NCBI GenBank assembly: GCA_016125475.1
Contig: WGLR01000002.1
Span: 98,153-162,152 of the forward strand
Direction: 5' to 3'
Origin: Betaproteobacteria bacterium
GTDB lineage: Bacteria > Pseudomonadota > Gammaproteobacteria > Burkholderiales > Ga0077523
DNA: 64,000 nt
The position numbers were made by a program, and so were the translations under genes. The notes below the pieces were generated by a model that was given only the letters and a program-made list of their open reading frames with translations, made no database searches and was not told the DNA's origin. Numbering within the stretch: position 1 is the stretch's first letter; each line of letters opens with the position of its first letter. Positions 62,795 to 64,000 of the stretch are shown piece by piece.

Positions 62795-64000
62795 GCTTCC
62801 AATACTCACCCAAACTTCCTTCGTTCTCTAGATAGTTGCGTAGAGCCGCAATTTCTCTAGCGCTCATGTTGCCGCGAATGCTTGAAACCAGCGTGCCCGA
62901 CTCTCTGGCGCGGCTTACTCGGAATACGTTCTCAAGGTCCACTTTGTCAAGGACAGAATCCGAATGCGTGGATACGAGTATTTGCTTCTCCGATGAATAG
63001 ACCCTAATGAGCTCTACGATGCTGCTCAGAAGCCCATGATGCACACACACCTCTGGCTCTTCAATCATTAGTAAAGTGCTGCTGTCAGTAACCAAGCAAA
63101 ATATTAGCGCCAGAGTCTTGAATGTACCCTCGGACAACTGACTGGGAGACAGCGTATTGCCAGAGATCTTGATCTGAGGAACGACGAGCAAATTCGTCTT
63201 CTCTTTCTGCACAACGGTTCCGCCGGTTCGCACCGTGTAGCTAGAGGACGACGTTTTGATCTCCTCGAAGTCAAGCCCATCAATCAGACCAATTCCGTCC
63301 GGCCCGACAAGGCTTATGAATTCAGCGTAGGTTCGAGTCTTCTGCAAGTGCTCCTGATATATGTCGAACAAGAGGCGCTTGTGACCGGTTATTGAGATGC
63401 CAACTCTACGTTTGGCCTCACTTTCAACTTCGATTGAAACAGGTGCCGCACCTGGATTCGTGAACTGCGAAGCGCTGTAGTACTTCAGCCGCAGTATGAA
63501 GCCAATGATCTGCGTTAAAGCCGCCATTGTTTCCGGGACAACCTTCCGCTTTTTTAGCCACGAGACAAAGTGTTCGCGGCGCGAGTTCCCAGACCAAGAA
63601 GACCCAAAAGAGCGGTCGCCTGCAATGTCAGCAAGAAGGTAGGTTGGCACGCCGATTCGACGGCGGCGACCGTTAATGCCCGGAACGGACCAAACCTCGT
63701 CGGCCCGAGATACTTCGTCTTGATTCTTTTCGTTGGTGACGCAAAAGACGGTAGCGGTGTAGATAATTTCCAACCCATCTACGTCGTACACGACTCTAAG
63801 TTCGGCCGGCGATGATGCGTGGTCATCGGCCTCGAGGCGGCGACTCGGTATCAAATTGACTAGGGAACGTCTGAACAAGGTGGACTCTCGGAGCCAACTG
63901 GCGAGAACCGCCCGAGCGAGATAGGAGCACGCCAGCTGAGCCCCACTTCTCGAGGCCATTTGGCTTTCCCTTGGTGGTTCATGCCGCTTTCGGGCGGACT
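62772..64000 (-). CDS. AAA/ABC-type ATPase (OLD/AAA15-like), N-terminus beyond window
   Basis: The frame runs from the stop at 62772 through the window edge with no stop, so the real start may lie outside. In-window there is an ATG at 63959 giving 395 residues. Motifs: an ABC-signature-like LSEGT near 276 of that numbering, Walker B LLMIEEPE near 300, and an H-loop STHS near 331. No Walker A is present in the 395 residues, so it should be encoded further upstream. The domain order matches the SMC/RecF-like AAA15 ATPases of OLD- and PARIS-type systems. Confidence 0.75.
   Translation of the reverse strand, partial: SARKRHEPPRESQMASRSGAQLACSYLARAVLASWLRESTLFRRSLVNLIPSRRLEADDHASSPAELRVVYDVDGLEIIYTATVFCVTNEKNQDEVSRADEVWSVPGINGRRRRIGVPTYLLADIAGDRSFGSSWSGNSRREHFVSWLKKRKVVPETMAALTQIIGFILRLKYYSASQFTNPGAAPVSIEVESEAKRRVGISITGHKRLLFDIYQEHLQKTRTYAEFISLVGPDGIGLIDGLDFEEIKTSSSSYTVRTGGTVVQKEKTNLLVVPQIKISGNTLSPSQLSEGTFKTLALIFCLVTDSSTLLMIEEPEVCVHHGLLSSIVELIRVYSSEKQILVSTHSDSVLDKVDLENVFRVSRARESGTLVSSIRGNMSAREIAALRNYLENEGSLGEYWKHGDLETA

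Overview
The window is GC-rich chromosomal DNA from a Proteobacterium, most likely a member of the Betaproteobacteria. The main evidence is the gene order mrcA (divergent) / pilMNOPQ - aroK - aroB - dgt - gltB - gltD - hemE - priA - argS - SPOR protein - dsbA, a block that is conserved in that class. The genes are Gram-negative in character: type IV pilus secretin, TamA/TamB, lipoproteins and a TRAP transporter. No rRNA, tRNA or CRISPR array was seen.

Layout. (1) 1-3.6 kb, minus strand: the start of a YcgR/PilZ flagellar brake gene, a nucleotidyltransferase-fold protein and PBP1A. (2) 3.8-8.9 kb: the pilMNOPQ operon (type IV pilus alignment complex and secretin), closed by a strong intrinsic terminator. 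(3) 9.0-19.5 kb: shikimate genes aroK-aroB, dgt, the two glutamate synthase subunits and hemE. (4) 19.5-26.3 kb: an intergenic region with two DnaA-box matches, then priA, argS, a SPOR protein, dsbA and a short-chain dehydrogenase. (5) 26.3-29.4 kb: HAD, TPR, ParA-like, cupin and HNH genes. (6) 29.4-35.6 kb: a signalling and envelope-stress block. It holds a lone receiver protein, a NarL-type regulator, a bacterioferritin-like protein, a CHASE3-type histidine kinase, then small membrane or periplasmic proteins (DUF1328, DUF883, YqjE-like, two BON proteins). Two copies of the palindrome GTAGG-N6-CCTAC lie in promoter positions here and are a candidate operator for the NarL-type regulator. (7) 36.4-42.0 kb: tamA-tamB. 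(8) 42.0-46.8 kb: a TRAP transporter with an N-acyl-D-amino-acid deacylase-type amidohydrolase. (9) 47-60.4 kb: an accessory stretch, nearly all minus strand, of small metabolic and detoxification genes (cupin, VOC, acyl-CoA synthetase, methyltransferases, OsmC, RidA, DUF1330, NTF2-like). It starts with a Phd/YefM-type antitoxin followed by a toxin gene broken by an in-frame stop codon.

(10) 60.8-64.0 kb: a horizontally acquired segment. A Doc-type toxin and its antitoxin follow a truncated IS1182-like transposase that is fused in frame to the antitoxin. Next come a TOPRIM-like protein (DUF4276 style) and an AAA/ABC-type ATPase that runs off the window edge, a gene pairing typical of anti-phage systems. 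The base composition is clearly lower in GC than the rest. Both gene modules end in the shared 12-mer TGACGCCTAACC (minus strand), which contains an integron attC R''-type core. Next to the TOPRIM gene this belongs to a 66-bp element with the paired L''/L' boxes and extrahelical base expected of an attC site. I consider this right-hand segment, a cassette-like carrier of a toxin-antitoxin pair and a candidate defence pair, the most interesting part of the window. The second most interesting is the putative operator regulon at 29-31 kb.
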